Notes: generated by a model from the sequence alone, not told the origin. A stretch of 55,436 bases of DNA from Chara braunii (GCA_003427395.1 BFEA01000145.1:933655-989090), one strand, 5' to 3'; shown: positions 8,936 to 20,270, counted from the stretch's first letter. Program-made: numbers and translations.

Positions 8936-9355
8936 CGAGAGTGGAGGGGGAAAACGACCGGACGACGGCTGTTACCAGCGAAACAAATGTAGACCTCGAC
9001 AGGCCGGTCGGGATCGGGGCCTCCAGGATAAGTTAACAAGTGGATCGGGCACGGGATCGACAAAACCACGACCTCCGGGGAGCGGGTAGGGATCGGGGGA
9101 GGGAGTTACTAAGTGAGTGACGGATTGACTCGATTGCTGCTGCTGGGGCTGCTGCCTGTGCTGGCTGTGCTGGCTGTGCTGGCTGGCTGCTACACGCTCG
9201 TTCTTGCGGTCTGGCTCTTGGGGCGAGTCACAGCTTGTCACCTGTGAACGCGAGTGAAGTAACAGGTGCACAGCGTTGGCGCGAGTAGTACTCTTCTTCC
9301 ACTTCCTCGAACAGACAACGATCTTACTATGTCTGGGACACCAGACACACTAGCT

Positions 9356-9356
<1 letters not shown>

Positions 9357-9394
<38 letters not shown>

Positions 9395-9425
9395 TCAATC
9401 AATCAAATCAATTACTCAATCAATT
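9357..9425. repeat. AATC microsatellite
   Basis: Tandem aatc units, the same motif as in the tract just upstream of the bHLH start. Confidence 0.9.
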
Positions 9426-9590
9426 AATAAATTGGTTAAGTAAGTCCCGTCGTTCCTCATATGATAACGCTACAGGCGGCAAACTACTTCCACAACTCAT
9501 TCCTGGGACGTCTCTCTTCTTTCCACACCAAGCCAGAAAGGCCAAGCCCACCAAAACCACAGCTTCTCCATCTGGCATCTAAGCCAAGAC

Positions 9591-9594
<4 letters not shown>

Positions 9595-9673
<79 letters not shown>
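9595..9673. repeat. CT microsatellite
   Basis: Uninterrupted ct dinucleotides for nearly 80 bp. Confidence 0.95.
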
Positions 9674-9676
<3 letters not shown>

Positions 9677-9937
9677 CTAGCTCTCTCTTTCTACGTCTCT
9701 GCCGAAAGGTGAGGACACAGAGACGAGCTCACACCTGTGAATAGACACGCCTACAGTAGCGGTAGAAGAGGGACACACACAAAGAGACGTATGTAATAGA
9801 GCTAATCCAGCAGACTACTCCGCTGCCAGCACGTCACCTCCCGACTAGTCTGCAGCGCCCTGGCTGATCGTTTGTGTCCACTCGCTCCACGTTCTGCTGT
9901 GAACGCCCAGAGAACGAAGAACATGAGAACACGCTTT

Positions 9938-9998
<61 letters not shown>

Positions 9999-9999
9999 C

Positions 10000-10046
<47 letters not shown>
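9938..10046. repeat. Compound CT-GT microsatellite
   Basis: A ct tract passes into a gt tract and ends in gaga. The flanks (9700-9935 and 10050-10930) show no supported gene. One ambiguous base n lies at 10299. Confidence 0.95.
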
Positions 10047-10932
10047 TTATTTGACAATCACTGGCTACACGTTTTCCACGGACTGGAAGCCGCGCAGCTC
10101 GAGGCTGCTATTTTTAAGCAACAGCTGCGCTGACGGATGTCCGCTTAAAACACGTCCAGATTCATAACAATAGCGAAGTGTGTCCAGCTCGAGGCTTCTA
10201 TTGTTATGCACCAGATGAGCTGACGGATGCGCATCAAGATGAGAGGTTGTCTTTCCTTCACAGGAGGCGAACGAGTTCCCTCCCCCTCCCCCTCCCCCNC
10301 CTCTTCCTCTTCCGTCCCTTCTCTACGACCACGTCTCTGCAACCTCCACTCAATTCCGCAATATCAAGAGAGAACCCGCGCGTACGTGAAACAGAAAAAC
10401 AAACAAAAAAAAAACAAAAAAAAAACACCACACAAGGATTCTTACTCGCTTGCACAAGTCGCAAACGACAATCTATACTCCCTTGGACCTTGGACTCGTC
10501 CCCGCACGTTCGAGAGATTTGGCGTGTGGTTCGCGGATCCTTCTTGCCAAAAGGACCCACGCCAAAATCGAGTCGAGCTGCTGCAGGCGGGCGCGGCAGC
10601 AACCTCTCGCGAAAAACGATCAGTCAGTTTCCTTTTTCAAGTTGTGACGGTGGACGACCTCTTTCTCACTCCCCGCCAGTTCTTTTTGATTGACGATGGT
10701 GATTTGTGTGCGGCTGTGTGGCGGCGGGAACTCGGGAAACGAAATCGTGATATTCTCCGTGTTGTGTGTCCTGCGGGGAGGCCCAGAGTGAACACAGAAA
10801 AAGCGCCAACTATGAATCGCTCTTCCAGCGTGAGGCCTTGTTCATTCCCCCAAAGAAGAAGGCCGCGACAACACACAGTCATCAATCAATCCTGACAATC
10901 AGTCGCCAAGTGTAGTGTGTCCCTCCTACTCT

Positions 10933-10933
<1 letters not shown>

Positions 10934-10978
<45 letters not shown>

Positions 10979-11062
10979 GTGTGTGCTCTTACACAACACA
11001 CACACACACACACACACACACAAGTGTGTGTGCTCTTACAGAAAACACACACACACACAGAA
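10934..11062. repeat. CA microsatellite in three blocks
   Basis: Three ca runs are separated by near-identical spacers containing aagtgtgtgctcttaca, which is itself a short tandem duplication. Confidence 0.95.
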
Positions 11063-11467
11063 CAAAGAGAGAGAACAGAGAGAAGGAGGTGGTGAAACAC
11101 GTGGAGAGGAGGAGGCTGTGCGAACCCTCAATTAAATGAATGATTCATTCGAGTGTGAGGGGAGACGTACAAGGGAGGAGAAGAAACGCGCAACTCGCGG
11201 CAAATAACGGCGGGCGGAAGGAGAGAACACATCACCTACCCGAGGAAGAAGAAGAGGGACCGGGAGGGGCGGGGTGCGGTGGGGGACCGGGTTGGGGGGG
11301 GCAGAATCGTGCGCAAGAGAGTTGTTGTTGTTGGAAGACGAGGGTTTGCGTGAACCTGGACTGGAAAAGGGGAAAGAGAGAGGACGTCGAGAAACGAGGC
11401 AGCGAGCGTGTTTGCTCGCCCACCCACACACGCACTTGCCGACTCTACCGAGCCGAGAAAGCCAACC

Positions 11468-11548
11468 TCGTTGTTGTGATTTCGAGTGAGAGCAACACTG
11501 GGCCGGTTTCTCGTTGTTGTGATTTCGAGTGAGAGCAACACTGGGCCT
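11468..11548. repeat. 43-bp tandem duplication
   Basis: Two copies of a unit starting tcgttgttgtgatttcgagt and ending caacactgggcc lie 43 bp apart. No gene was seen from here to 12167, which holds only degraded MITE sequence (accactctcc, gtgaaaaagacaaaaatgtgg). Confidence 0.85.
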
Positions 11549-12167
11549 TTACCGAATGTATCTGACCAGATTAATTACAACTGGCTTACGCATGTATCTG
11601 AACCTAATGGTGTCCAGATACCTGTCTAAGAAGGCCTAAGATCGTAGTGTACGCTGAGCGACATACGTGCGCTGATCCGCTCCCCCGCCTCCACGCACCG
11701 CCACCGCGAATCGTCTATCGAGCTTGCGCGGCGTGTGGGGGCCTCACAACACCACTCTCCAATCGAAATGTGAAAAAGACAAAAATGTGGCGGGCGCATC
11801 TGGCCATGTTCCAGCAAGAAGTTCGTTCTCATTTTGCACATTCAGCCGCGAGATGGTGGCGACGCCTTTGCCGATTCCTCTCCCGCGGGCGTGCGACAAA
11901 CATGTGCGACGAAACTTTGTCGTTTTTGCTGTTCGTGGAGCACAGGGTTTCGAACCCGGCCTTCCTTCGTGGAAGTCGGATGCCTCGGAAAAAAAAAAAA
12001 ACAAAGTGCAAAATCATAATGAACTTCCCGGTAGGACATGGCCAGATGCACCTGCCACATTTTTGTCTTTTCCACATTATGAGAGTGGCGTGGCGAAGCC
12101 CACTGTACTTGCGGATGTGCGACAAAACTGTGGAAAATCTGACGCCGCACAGTCACGCGACATCCTG

Positions 12168-12330
12168 GGGCGTGGTCCCACTAGCAAAGAGGAGCGGATC
12201 GAATGCCTGAATGACGAGGTCGGGGAGATGTGCAGGAAATGGAGATCGAACTGCTTTTCTGCATCTCTTCATAAAATGCGTCCCGATTCAGGCATTCGAT
12301 CCGATCCTCTTTGCTAGTGGGACCTCGGCC
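12168..12330. mobile_element. Fold-back MITE, GGTCCCACTAGC family
   Basis: The left arm (ggtcccactagcaaagagga, then cggatcgaatgcctgaat) and right arm (attcaggcattcgatccg, then atcctctttgctagtgggac) form an inverted repeat of about 40 bp around a spacer of roughly 75 bp. Related copies are at 24411-24583 and, split by a LINE, at 16222/19478. No coding capacity. The superfamily is not clear because no convincing target duplication was seen. Confidence 0.8.
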
Positions 12331-12429
12331 CTGTTCTCTGCCGGGCTTGAACCCAGGCCCATCAAAAAAAAAAAAAAAAAAAAACGAAAAACAAAAAAAA
12401 AAATCACAGCTGCTCGATATTATTAAGAG

Positions 12430-12625
12430 CGGGGGTATGTTGCAGTGACTTAGGGATATACTCACAGGGTAGGTTGATACGTGAGACCGGTGAAGAGCAA
12501 ACTAGAGTTCTATCCATTGGCTGCGTGGTGGGAAACCCGTCTAGGCAACAAAGGCTCTTTACAGCGTTTTGAGATGTGAGGCTGAGAGAGTGACCCTAAT
12601 GTCCAGTCCTCCCGCCCAGCGCTTA
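12430..12625 (+). repeat. Dispersed repeat, copy 1 (with 14053-14250)
   Basis: This stretch shares long blocks with 14053-14250: ggtgaagagcaaactagagt, atccattgg, gcgtggtgggaaacccg, ctaggcaacaaaggctcttt and taatgtc. The two copies are on the same strand about 1.6 kb apart. It leads towards a LINE-type tail at 12902, so it may be the untranslated part of a retroelement. Confidence 0.75.
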
Positions 12626-12901
12626 GTCACTGGGATCGCTCCCTTAGTCCGCTCCTCTCGCCGATTTTCGGTATTTGGATAGTCATAGAGCCCTGAAGCC
12701 CGTTGGGGTGACGGCGCCACAAGTGGGAGTGGGAGATTGACTTCCCGTGAGGGCACGGGTGCGCAGCCCGTAGTTCGTTTGTTTATGTGGTTCGGGAAGG
12801 GTAAGGTAGTGGTTATGCTATATGTATGTTTTGTCATGTTCGCTATACATAACTCGAAGAGAGTGCGTGTGCGGTCCCGGTTGGTGCTTTATTGACGATG
12901 T

Positions 12902-12943
12902 TCATGGGACGCTGGACCCAGTTTCCAACAGGTGGCGCTCCCC
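12902..12943 (+). repeat. LINE/SINE-type 3' tail motif, cut by gap
   Basis: The motif gggacgctggacccagttt followed by gtggcgctcccc matches the sequence just upstream of the poly(A) in the LINE at 19257-19320. It runs directly into the N-gap, which is followed on the far side by a poly(A) run, so the gap probably hides the end of such an element. Confidence 0.6.
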
Positions 12944-13587
12944 NNNNNNNNNNNNNNNNNNNNNNNNNNNNNNNNNNNNNNNNNNNNNNNNNNNNNNNNN
13001 NNNNNNNNNNNNNNNNNNNNNNNNNNNNNNNNNNNNNNNNNNNNNNNNNNNNNNNNNNNNNNNNNNNNNNNNNNNNNNNNNNNNNNNNNNNNNNNNNNNN
13101 NNNNNNNNNNNNNNNNNNNNNNNNNNNNNNNNNNNNNNNNNNNNNNNNNNNNNNNNNNNNNNNNNNNNNNNNNNNNNNNNNNNNNNNNNNNNNNNNNNNN
13201 NNNNNNNNNNNNNNNNNNNNNNNNNNNNNNNNNNNNNNNNNNNNNNNNNNNNNNNNNNNNNNNNNNNNNNNNNNNNNNNNNNNNNNNNNNNNNNNNNNNN
13301 NNNNNNNNNNNNNNNNNNNNNNNNNNNNNNNNNNNNNNNNNNNNNNNNNNNNNNNNNNNNNNNNNNNNNNNNNNNNNNNNNNNNNNNNNNNNNNNNNNNN
13401 NNNNNNNNNNNNNNNNNNNNNNNNNNNNNNNNNNNNNNNNNNNNNNNNNNNNNNNNNNNNNNNNNNNNNNNNNNNNNNNNNNNNNNNNNNNNNNNNNNNN
13501 NNNNNNNNNNNNNNNNNNNNNNNNNNNNNNNNNNNNNNNNNNNNNNNNNNNNNNNNNNNNNNNNNNNNNNNNNNNNNNNNNNNNNNN
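12944..13587. other. Assembly gap (N)
   Basis: 644 undetermined bases. Reading frames drawn across it are meaningless. A13 follows at 13588. Confidence 1.
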
Positions 13588-13874
13588 AAAAAAAAAAAAA
13601 AGTAATTTTATTGGAATACACAAGTTTTTTCTCTTCAAAATCCGAATAGAAAGGGTACTTGTTATATTCGAATACAATGTGTACGTTTTCTATTCGAGGA
13701 GCTTTGCTATTCGCGGAAAGTGCACCTGCACCGTTTCAATTTTGAAAATGGCTTAAGGACTTCGGCCTCCTACGGGCAGCTACCGGTCCTACGCGTTCCT
13801 GGCCCTTGCAAGGCCCCAAAACCTCAAATGCCCACCCTCCCGACGACCACCGACGTCGAAATTTGCTTGACGTT

Positions 13875-13920
13875 GAAATGTCTCAAGGGGGGAAAACGAA
13901 ATGTCTCAAGGGGGGAAAAC
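13875..13920. repeat. 23-bp tandem duplication
   Basis: Two perfect copies of a 23-bp unit (core aaatgtctcaaggggggaaa). Otherwise 13600-14050 contains no recognised feature. Confidence 0.9.
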
Positions 13921-14052
13921 GCAACCCTGACGGGCTGCGAACTCACTAGTGGTGGTGGGATCGTTTCCTGGGTGCGAGGGTAAAATAATTGCCATCTATC
14001 GTTTGCTGTGGTTTTCATATGTGAGTGAGACTCATAACTTTTTTTTTTTTTC

Positions 14053-14250
14053 AAGTGTTGGGGTATAGTTGTAGTAGTTCAAGGGGACACTCGCAGGGTT
14101 CGGATGATAAGAGAGACCCGGTGAAGAGCAAACTAGAGTTGTATCCATTGGGTGCGTGGTGGGAAACCCGGCTAGGCAACAAAGGCTCTTTACAACGATT
14201 TGGACAGTGAGGTTAAGTATCCCTAATGTCTACTCCTCCCACCCAGTTCT
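14053..14250 (+). repeat. Dispersed repeat, copy 2
   Basis: Counterpart of 12430-12625. Downstream, 14250-14820 contains a short internal duplication (ccttgtagttygatagatcgtgg at about 14270 and 14350) and otherwise AT-rich sequence without a supported gene. Confidence 0.75.
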
Positions 14251-14828
14251 TAGTCATTGAGTCCCCTTTTCCTTGTAGTTTGATAGATCGTGGAAGTTGG
14301 ATTGTTTGTCTTTACTCCCAGTTCTTAGCCTTTTGATTCTCTTTTTCCTTGTAGTTCGATAGATCGTGGAAACTGGATTGCCTGTTTTAATCTATTATTT
14401 TTCTGATATTAGTATATTTCGTTTAAAATTTAGTGAGTTCTCGCCTTGAAAATTTAGAGGTGAATTATATTGGAGAATTGAATCTGCTTTTGGAAATAAT
14501 TTTAGAGTTAATCTGCATAATGGTTGTGAATTGCCTTGTGCCTCCTCGAGATTTGCTGAAAATAGTTTGTTGTGCCCTACCGTTAGTGCTTCGATATTAG
14601 AAACACGACGACACTTTTCTGAAATTGGTTGCGGGAGCGGAGTATTGCTGCTATGATTAGTGCAGCCACCTTTTTCTGTGTTTCATGACTATTTTGTGGC
14701 TTGTTGGACTGAAGAAAGTTGAAGTAGATAGAAACTCAGACAGGGGGCTTTTAGCTCTGAGTTATATTTGCCAATTCATGGTTCGGAAGAAGATATTAGA
14801 TAATCTGCTTGGTAGAAGTTTTTCATCA

Positions 14829-14890
14829 TTTTTTTTTTTTTTTTTTTTTTAGTACTTTAGAGGAGGGACACTGGACCCGGTTTCTAGAAG
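14829..14890 (+). repeat. Poly(T) plus LINE-type tail motif
   Basis: A T run of about 22 is followed by gggacactggacccggttt, the tail motif that recurs six times in the window. The stretch 15001-15060 is A/T simple sequence and 15120-15140 and 15355-15376 are poly(A). The repeat acacaggcaatcagataaga occurs twice (15150-15205); one ambiguous base n lies at 15176. Confidence 0.5.
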
Positions 14891-15479
14891 CCCACAGCTG
14901 GGTAATGGCCCGAGCACGTTTGAAGTACAGGGTTGTATTGTCGAGGTGTATTCCCGGGCCTCTGTCTGTCTCTTCTTCGGAATGAATTTGAGTTGCACTA
15001 AAAAAAAAAAAATAATAAATAATAATAATAATAAATAATAAAATAAAAAAAATCAGCGCCCTCGCTCCACTACTCCTTTTTTTTTTGCTTGAACACATTC
15101 ATGGAGACATTGTAGAGTAAAAAAAAAAAAAAAAAAAAAACTTCTAACAAACACAGGCAATCAGATAAGACCAAANACAAACACAGGCAATCAGATAAGA
15201 CCAAACATACAGACAGACACCGGCAATAGGCTGCGATGAACGACGAGGACTATGTACCGCTGACTGGAGTACACAGCACTGCCAATTTTATCCCGGATAT
15301 GGTCGTGTATAGTTTTTTCTTCTTATGAACAAAAAAAAAAAAAAATATTAGAGTAAAAAAAAAAAAAAAAAAAAAACAGTTGTTGATGATGTTTGATTGG
15401 CTGTTTAATGGTTGATGAACGAGGAATGAAGAGGTAATTGGAGAGTCTTGAGCTGAGAGATTGAAGCGAAGCCGGTTGA

Positions 15480-15530
15480 TGTTGCCGGGATAAATCCGCC
15501 GGGTTGAATTGTGAGGTCCCCGGCCTCATG
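15480..15530 (+). repeat. LINE-type 3' region (gaggtccccggcctc)
   Basis: The block ccgggttgaattgtgaggtc followed by cccggcctc recurs at 27630-27660 and, more diverged, at 20370-20395 and in the LINE at 19210-19230. It is taken as part of a retroelement 3' untranslated region. Confidence 0.5.
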
Positions 15531-15580
15531 ACAAATCTGTTTTTTGGAATATAATAGTTAATTCCACCCTACTCCTAAGG

Positions 15581-15644
15581 CCTGACCTGAGGGGTGCATA
15601 GACCTAAGGCAGCCTGACCTGAGGGGTGCATAGACCTAAGGCAG
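15581..15644. repeat. 32-bp tandem duplication
   Basis: Two perfect copies of a unit with core cctgacctgaggggtgcata. The flanking 15650-16215 contains a degraded MITE end (tcgctccactactcttgaga) and no gene. Confidence 0.9.
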
Positions 15645-16221
15645 CCTGACCTCGGCCGAGAACGGCCGAGAGGAACAAGTGTTCCTTGAGAGGTAACCGG
15701 ACTCGCTCCACTACTCTTGAGATGCACAAAAGTAATAAAAAACAAAGTTTAATAAGAAATAAAAAAAATGAAAAAAAAAAAACACAGAAGTAAAAAAAAA
15801 AACATGGCGGTGTATCTTTCCCAGTCCGCGGGAAAGATTCATTCATTTTGCAGGTCAAGAGATAGGATGCTTGTACTGCGCCTGCTAGGCTGGCCTCTGC
15901 CTTGATCGCCCAATTAGATAATCCTGTTCGCTGTCCGTTGGTCAATGATGACGCAACCCCTCAGAGAACATACTAAGGGCGTACTCACATTACTTTTTTT
16001 TATTTTTATTTTTAATACTCACATTACCGTAGATATAACCTCACACTAGGAGTAAGACTTTTTTATTACTTATGTTCTGGACATGTGTTTGCGGTCAAAT
16101 ACATCCAGTTAGACACATTTAAGACAGTGATGAGTACGGAAAACGAACGAAGACACAAAGGAAGTACGGAAAAAAAAAAAAAAAAACGAAGATAACAGCG
16201 TTGCCGCATCAGCCATAGGGG

Positions 16222-16246
16222 GCGAGGTCCCACTAGCAAAAAGGAT
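16222..16246. mobile_element. Left part of a fold-back MITE split by a LINE
   Basis: The sequence gaggtcccactagcaaaaag is the terminal repeat of the GGTCCCACTAGC family. Its missing right part resumes after the LINE poly(A), at 19341-19478. Possible target-site repeats are ggattg on the left and agattgg on the right. Confidence 0.65.
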
Positions 16247-16316
16247 TGCCTTTCCCAATTCTCCCATAGTCCCTCTACACCTAGAGAACTTTCTGTGGAA
16301 TTCCACGTCCAAAATC

Positions 16317-17588
16317 TTGTCCGACCAGCAGGCTTCTTTACTAGAATCTCCGATAACCCTTTCGGAGATCACCGCCGCCCTCAATAGTATGTCCAAGGGC
16401 AAGTGCCCTGGACTCGATGGACTCCCCGTCGAGTTCTATCTGCGATTCTGGTCTCTTCTTGCTCCGGACATTCTTAGAGTGTTTAACCAAATTCTGCGAG
16501 GCAATCCCCTCGGACCTAACACAACTGAAGGGATTATCACCCTGCTATACAAAAAAGGAGACAAAACCGATGTACGCAATTACAGGCCAATCTCTCTACT
16601 CAACGTTCACAGCAAGATCCTAGCTAAAACCCTAGCACTCCGCATAAATCCCTTCCTCCAAAGATTGGTGTTGCCGGATCAAAGCGGTTTCATACTGGGA
16701 CGCCAAGTTCTGGACAATGTCATGATCATTTCCCAATCTATTGATTGGATAAATCAACACAACTTAAACAAAGCGGTTATCTTAATTGACTTTCAGAAGG
16801 CTTATGACAGGGTTAACTGGGACTTCCTCCAAGCGGCCCTAGAGAGAGTGGGGATCGACCCGAACTTCAGAACCTTTGTCAAGGCCCTTTATGGAGCCTC
16901 GTCAGACAGAGTTCTGGTCAATGGTTGCCCTTCATCCCCCTTCAAGGTCACCAGGTCCCTGCGTCAGGGGTGCCCCTTGGCCCCTTCTCTGTTTGTCATA
17001 CAGTTAGAAATATTACTAAATATGGTAAGACAACACCCGAACTTTGTCGGTCTGCAGATTTCCCCATCTTACTCAGTAAAGTTTTCGGCCCTTGCTGACG
17101 ACTTTTCTGCCATTTCGGAAAATTCAATAACATCTCTGTCAGCATTAGAACACTGTCTGTCCACCTACGAATTGGCTTCAGAAATGAGGGTCAGTTGGCA
17201 GAAGTCTGTGGCCCTCACTCCTAACAGGGAACAACTAGTACTGGATCTGGGAATTTCAGTTAAACCTCGAGCGACAGTGGAAAGATACCTGGGAGCACAA
17301 GTATCCTTTGAGGATCCTAAAAACCTCCAGAATGCAATAATCGAAAGCACAATAAGAGACAGCTGCGCCTCCTGGTCGAAAACCCACTTCCTCTCGCTGT
17401 TCGGCAGGGCAATGGTAATTAACACCTTCATCTGCTCTAAACTCTGGTTGATCTTATCCTTCTGCGCACTTTCATCAAATTCCGCTACATATATTAGAAG
17501 ACTCTTAACCCGCTTCCTGTGGAAAGGAAATTTGGAAACCCAACCAGTCTTATCCAAAGTTCGTTGGAGTAAAGTCACAAAAAAATAG
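16317..17588 (+). pseudogene. LINE reverse transcriptase (RT) domain
   Basis: About 423 codons of RT are open; the frame continues upstream to about 16212 without a stop, and the first codon taken here is TTG, so no true start is claimed. Visible RT motifs are KGKCPGLDGLPVEFY, NYRPISLLN, ILIDFQKAYDRVNWDFL, LRQGCPLAPSLF and the catalytic ALADDF (near 17094-17105; the two Asp are present). Function would be copying element RNA at a nicked target. The frame stops at a TAG (17586) just before the usual GGLGI segment, which continues in the same frame to 17688, so the enzyme is truncated by a nonsense codon. It belongs to the L1-like plant LINE type judging by the later zinc-binding segment; the precise clade is not assigned. 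Confidence 0.9.
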
Positions 17589-19105
17589 AAGGTTGGGGGC
17601 CTGGGCATTCTGGACCCTGAAATACAGAACAAGGCACTACTAGCCAAATGGCCGGTCAGAATCCTGACAACGAAAGAAAAACAACCTTGAATTTTACTGG
17701 CTCAAACATCTCTCGCTACTCAATGGAAATCCTCTAACCCCGAAGCAGTATGGCAGGCCTTACTAATAAAATCATTCACTTCCGGTTCCTCAACTAATAC
17801 CTGGGAAGAAATTCTCAAGGCATGGAGCAAGATGCTCCCTCAACGACTGGAAGAACCCGCCACTTTGGAAGAAATCCTCAATTCGTGTCTTTTTGAGAAT
17901 ACAGCAATATGTAACCAAGCAGGGCTTCCGTTTTTCGTAGCTAAGTCTCCAGGCAACTTTGGCCGAAAATGGATGCAACGGGGCATTTGGCTCATTAGAC
18001 ACATCTGGGACTCCGATAAAAAAGAATGGAGGAACAGTACAGAACTTCGACAACAACTCGCAGGTCTCCACCAAGTTGATTGCCACCTGGCGGAGTTGGT
18101 CTCTGCCATCCCATTGAAGTGGACCACGGTCATTTCCAATCCCCCTGCACCCGATGCTATGGTGAATATGCAAGAAGCAATGACTCAACAACTTGAAGGA
18201 GGAGACAACACATCTCTCAGCAACTCTCAAATCTGGCACAGCTCCGGAGTGGAAAGTAGACACAGACAAGTTTGGTTGGTTAATCTCATTCCCAGGTAAG
18301 GAAGTCTCTAGGATTCCATTGAGAGAGTACACTTCCAAAATTTGATACAGTCTTCACTCTCAAGCTCACTCCATCCAAGCAAGTCTCACAGTCAACTAGC
18401 AGTGCAGGGTGAATTCTTTGAATCTAAGACAGGCTTCGGGTTCTTGGATACTGTTCTTTATTCAAGTCTACTTTCGGTACTAGAAACGAAGGTGGGGGGA
18501 CTCCAATGGTTACATTTGCACTCATGTGTCCCCACCGCAGTCTGGTGCTCAGAAAGAGGCATGGATATCAATACAGCGTGTGATATCTGTCCCCATCCTT
18601 GTTTAGAAGATTGGTTACATCTCTGGTGGGAATGTGTAATTGCTAGGGTTTTTTGGGAGTGCCTGGATTCCCTATGGGAGAAAGAATATTCCACATCAGG
18701 TTTTTGGAACAAGGATCTAGTAATTACAGGTAGAGTCCCATAGTGTTTCAAGAACCATCAGGCGAACGCCGTGGCCTAAGTCTTCAGAAGAAGGGCATTT
18801 TGGTCTATATGGCTAGACGAGACAGGAGATTCCTTAATTCCAAGTCTCCTATTCCTTCCCTTACTGCCAAACTCTTACATTTTATAAGACTGGAAATTAC
18901 TGCAGATTGGTACAAATCCAGAAGAAAAGCGGGTTCTTTGGAGCTCGTGAAACACAGTTTTGAGAGGAAATGGTCCTCGTCTTACAAATGGGCGGGCTTT
19001 TCCAACGGAAACAAGTCATTCTACTCGGACCTCCTTTGGGATCACTCCCTCAGACCTAGGAACTCAGACTGCCTATCTGACAGCTTTTTAGCTGAGAGGG
19101 ACTGA
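17589..19105 (+). pseudogene. LINE C-terminal region with zf-RVT remnant
   Basis: Downstream of the RT stop the coding sequence survives in pieces in different frames (about 17589-17688, 17832-18299, 18342-18743, 18743-19105). The third piece contains a zinc-binding segment with CDICPHP...HLWWEC, followed by Trp-rich sequence, matching the zf-RVT segment found after many plant LINE reverse transcriptases. At least two frameshifts and several stops make it inactive. The antisense LINE fragment at 26.2-27.3 kb has the same segment (HLWWEC), so both belong to one clade. Confidence 0.8.
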
Positions 19106-19340
19106 AAGGTTTCCGACTAGATAAAACTTTTCCTACATCATGTTTGAAATTCTTCCTTTATCTACTCATCGGGCTTTTTATTTCCTTTGTCAAGTTTTGT
19201 TCACAGGGTAGACTGTGGAGACCCCGGCCTCGTGTTACCATCTTGTGACTATATAAGGGACGTTGGACCCGGTTCCCAGCACGTGCTGCTCCCCACCAAT
19301 AGATTGGAGCCTTTGTTTAAAAAAAAAAAAAAAAAAAAAG

Positions 19341-19478
19341 ATTGGCTTGAAATGCCTGAATCTGGACGTGTATGAGGACAGATGTGGAAAGCCGTGACTG
19401 ATCTGCTTTTCTGCATTTGCGCCAAGACACCATCTAGATTCGGGCCCCTAATTCGATCCTCTTTGCTAGTGGGTCTCC
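19341..19478. mobile_element. Right part of the split fold-back MITE
   Basis: The sequence gaaatgcctgaatctggacg, an interior with ctgcttttctgcat, and the end atcctctttgctagtgggtc match the complete copies at 12168-12330 and 24411-24583. Together with 16222-16246 it makes one MITE interrupted by the LINE. Confidence 0.7.
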
Positions 19479-19734
19479 ACCCCGGAAGTCCAAAGGAGAC
19501 AAAGAAGACGGCGGGTGTATCTTCCCTCGTTCTCCAACAAGATACATGGCATGCCTCCTCTGCTCAACCGTCAAGCCCAAGGACTTTCTGCACTGAAACA
19601 ACATTTCTCGAGGAGCCAGTTATCCAGGCTCCAACCAGCCGCAGGTTAGGCTCGCTGCGGCTGTCCACTTTTAGGCATTTAACTGCGCCTTAGCAGCTTT
19701 AGGTTAGCAGAGGCCCGCCAACAACCCTTCACCC

Positions 19735-20270
19735 CGGGTAACCCATCCCTCCTTCCTAACCTTCCTCCTCTTCCCCCCTCCCTCTCTTGAGCACCTTCAC
19801 CTTTCCCTCCTCTAAGTACCCCTTCCTCTTCCCCTTGCCCCCCTCTACCTCTCTCTCCTTCCACATACACTCTCCTTCCAGGCACCCTCCTGTTTTCTGT
19901 AATGCCCATTTCTCCCACATTCCCCCTGTGGATTCTCAGAGTCATCACACTGCGTTCTTTTGTTTCTCTCATCATACACTAGTAGATTAGGGTAAATATT
20001 TCCTCCCTCCACCTCCGTCCCCCCTCTATATCTCATCTTCTCATCTTCCTCCCACCTCCCACCTCCGGCCCCCTTCTGTATCTCATCTTCTTAACTCCAC
20101 ACCTCTTCTCTTCACTCCACCTCTCTCTCTTCTCTTCCCTTCCCCTTTCCCCCATTCCCCTCCCCTCACCCCCTAGCCATGCCCAGCCTAGACCCCACCC
20201 TATTTCTTGAGACTTTGATTGTACCCGTATCTTGTCATCTCCTTCCCTCTTATGCTAAACATAGATCAGC
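19735..20270. repeat. Pyrimidine-rich tract, ~530 bp
   Basis: The plus strand is overwhelmingly C and T with hardly any G. A duplicated block (ctatatctcatcttct / ctgtatctcatcttct) lies at about 20024-20090. No gene is supported; reading frames reflect the base bias. Confidence 0.8.

Larger units (their letters stand above)
16246..19340 (+). mobile_element. 5'-truncated LINE retrotransposon with poly(A)
   Basis: A non-LTR element of about 3.1 kb. It starts just before the reverse transcriptase, so the upstream ORF and endonuclease are missing. In order it holds an RT domain, a degraded region of several frames, a zinc-binding CxxC...HxxxxC segment near 18574-18635, a C-terminal remnant ending near 19105, a short 3' untranslated region with gggacgttggacccggtt, and a poly(A) of about 20 at 19320. 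5' truncation with a 3' poly(A) is typical of target-primed reverse transcription. Confidence 0.85.

Noticed and set aside
8972-9271. Gln/Ser-rich minus-strand frame of 99 codons upstream of the bHLH gene
   Set aside because: It arises from a CAG/CTG-like stretch; no domain and no support as an upstream exon.
11940-12000. Box B-like gggtttcgaaccc beside poly(A), similar to 12341-12380
   Set aside because: No A box upstream and the surrounding sequence does not fold as a tRNA; too weak to call a SINE.
12822-13756. Frames of 240-275 codons spanning the first N-gap (and similar ones at 27221-28368)
   Set aside because: Almost entirely undetermined residues; they exist only because N has no stop codon.
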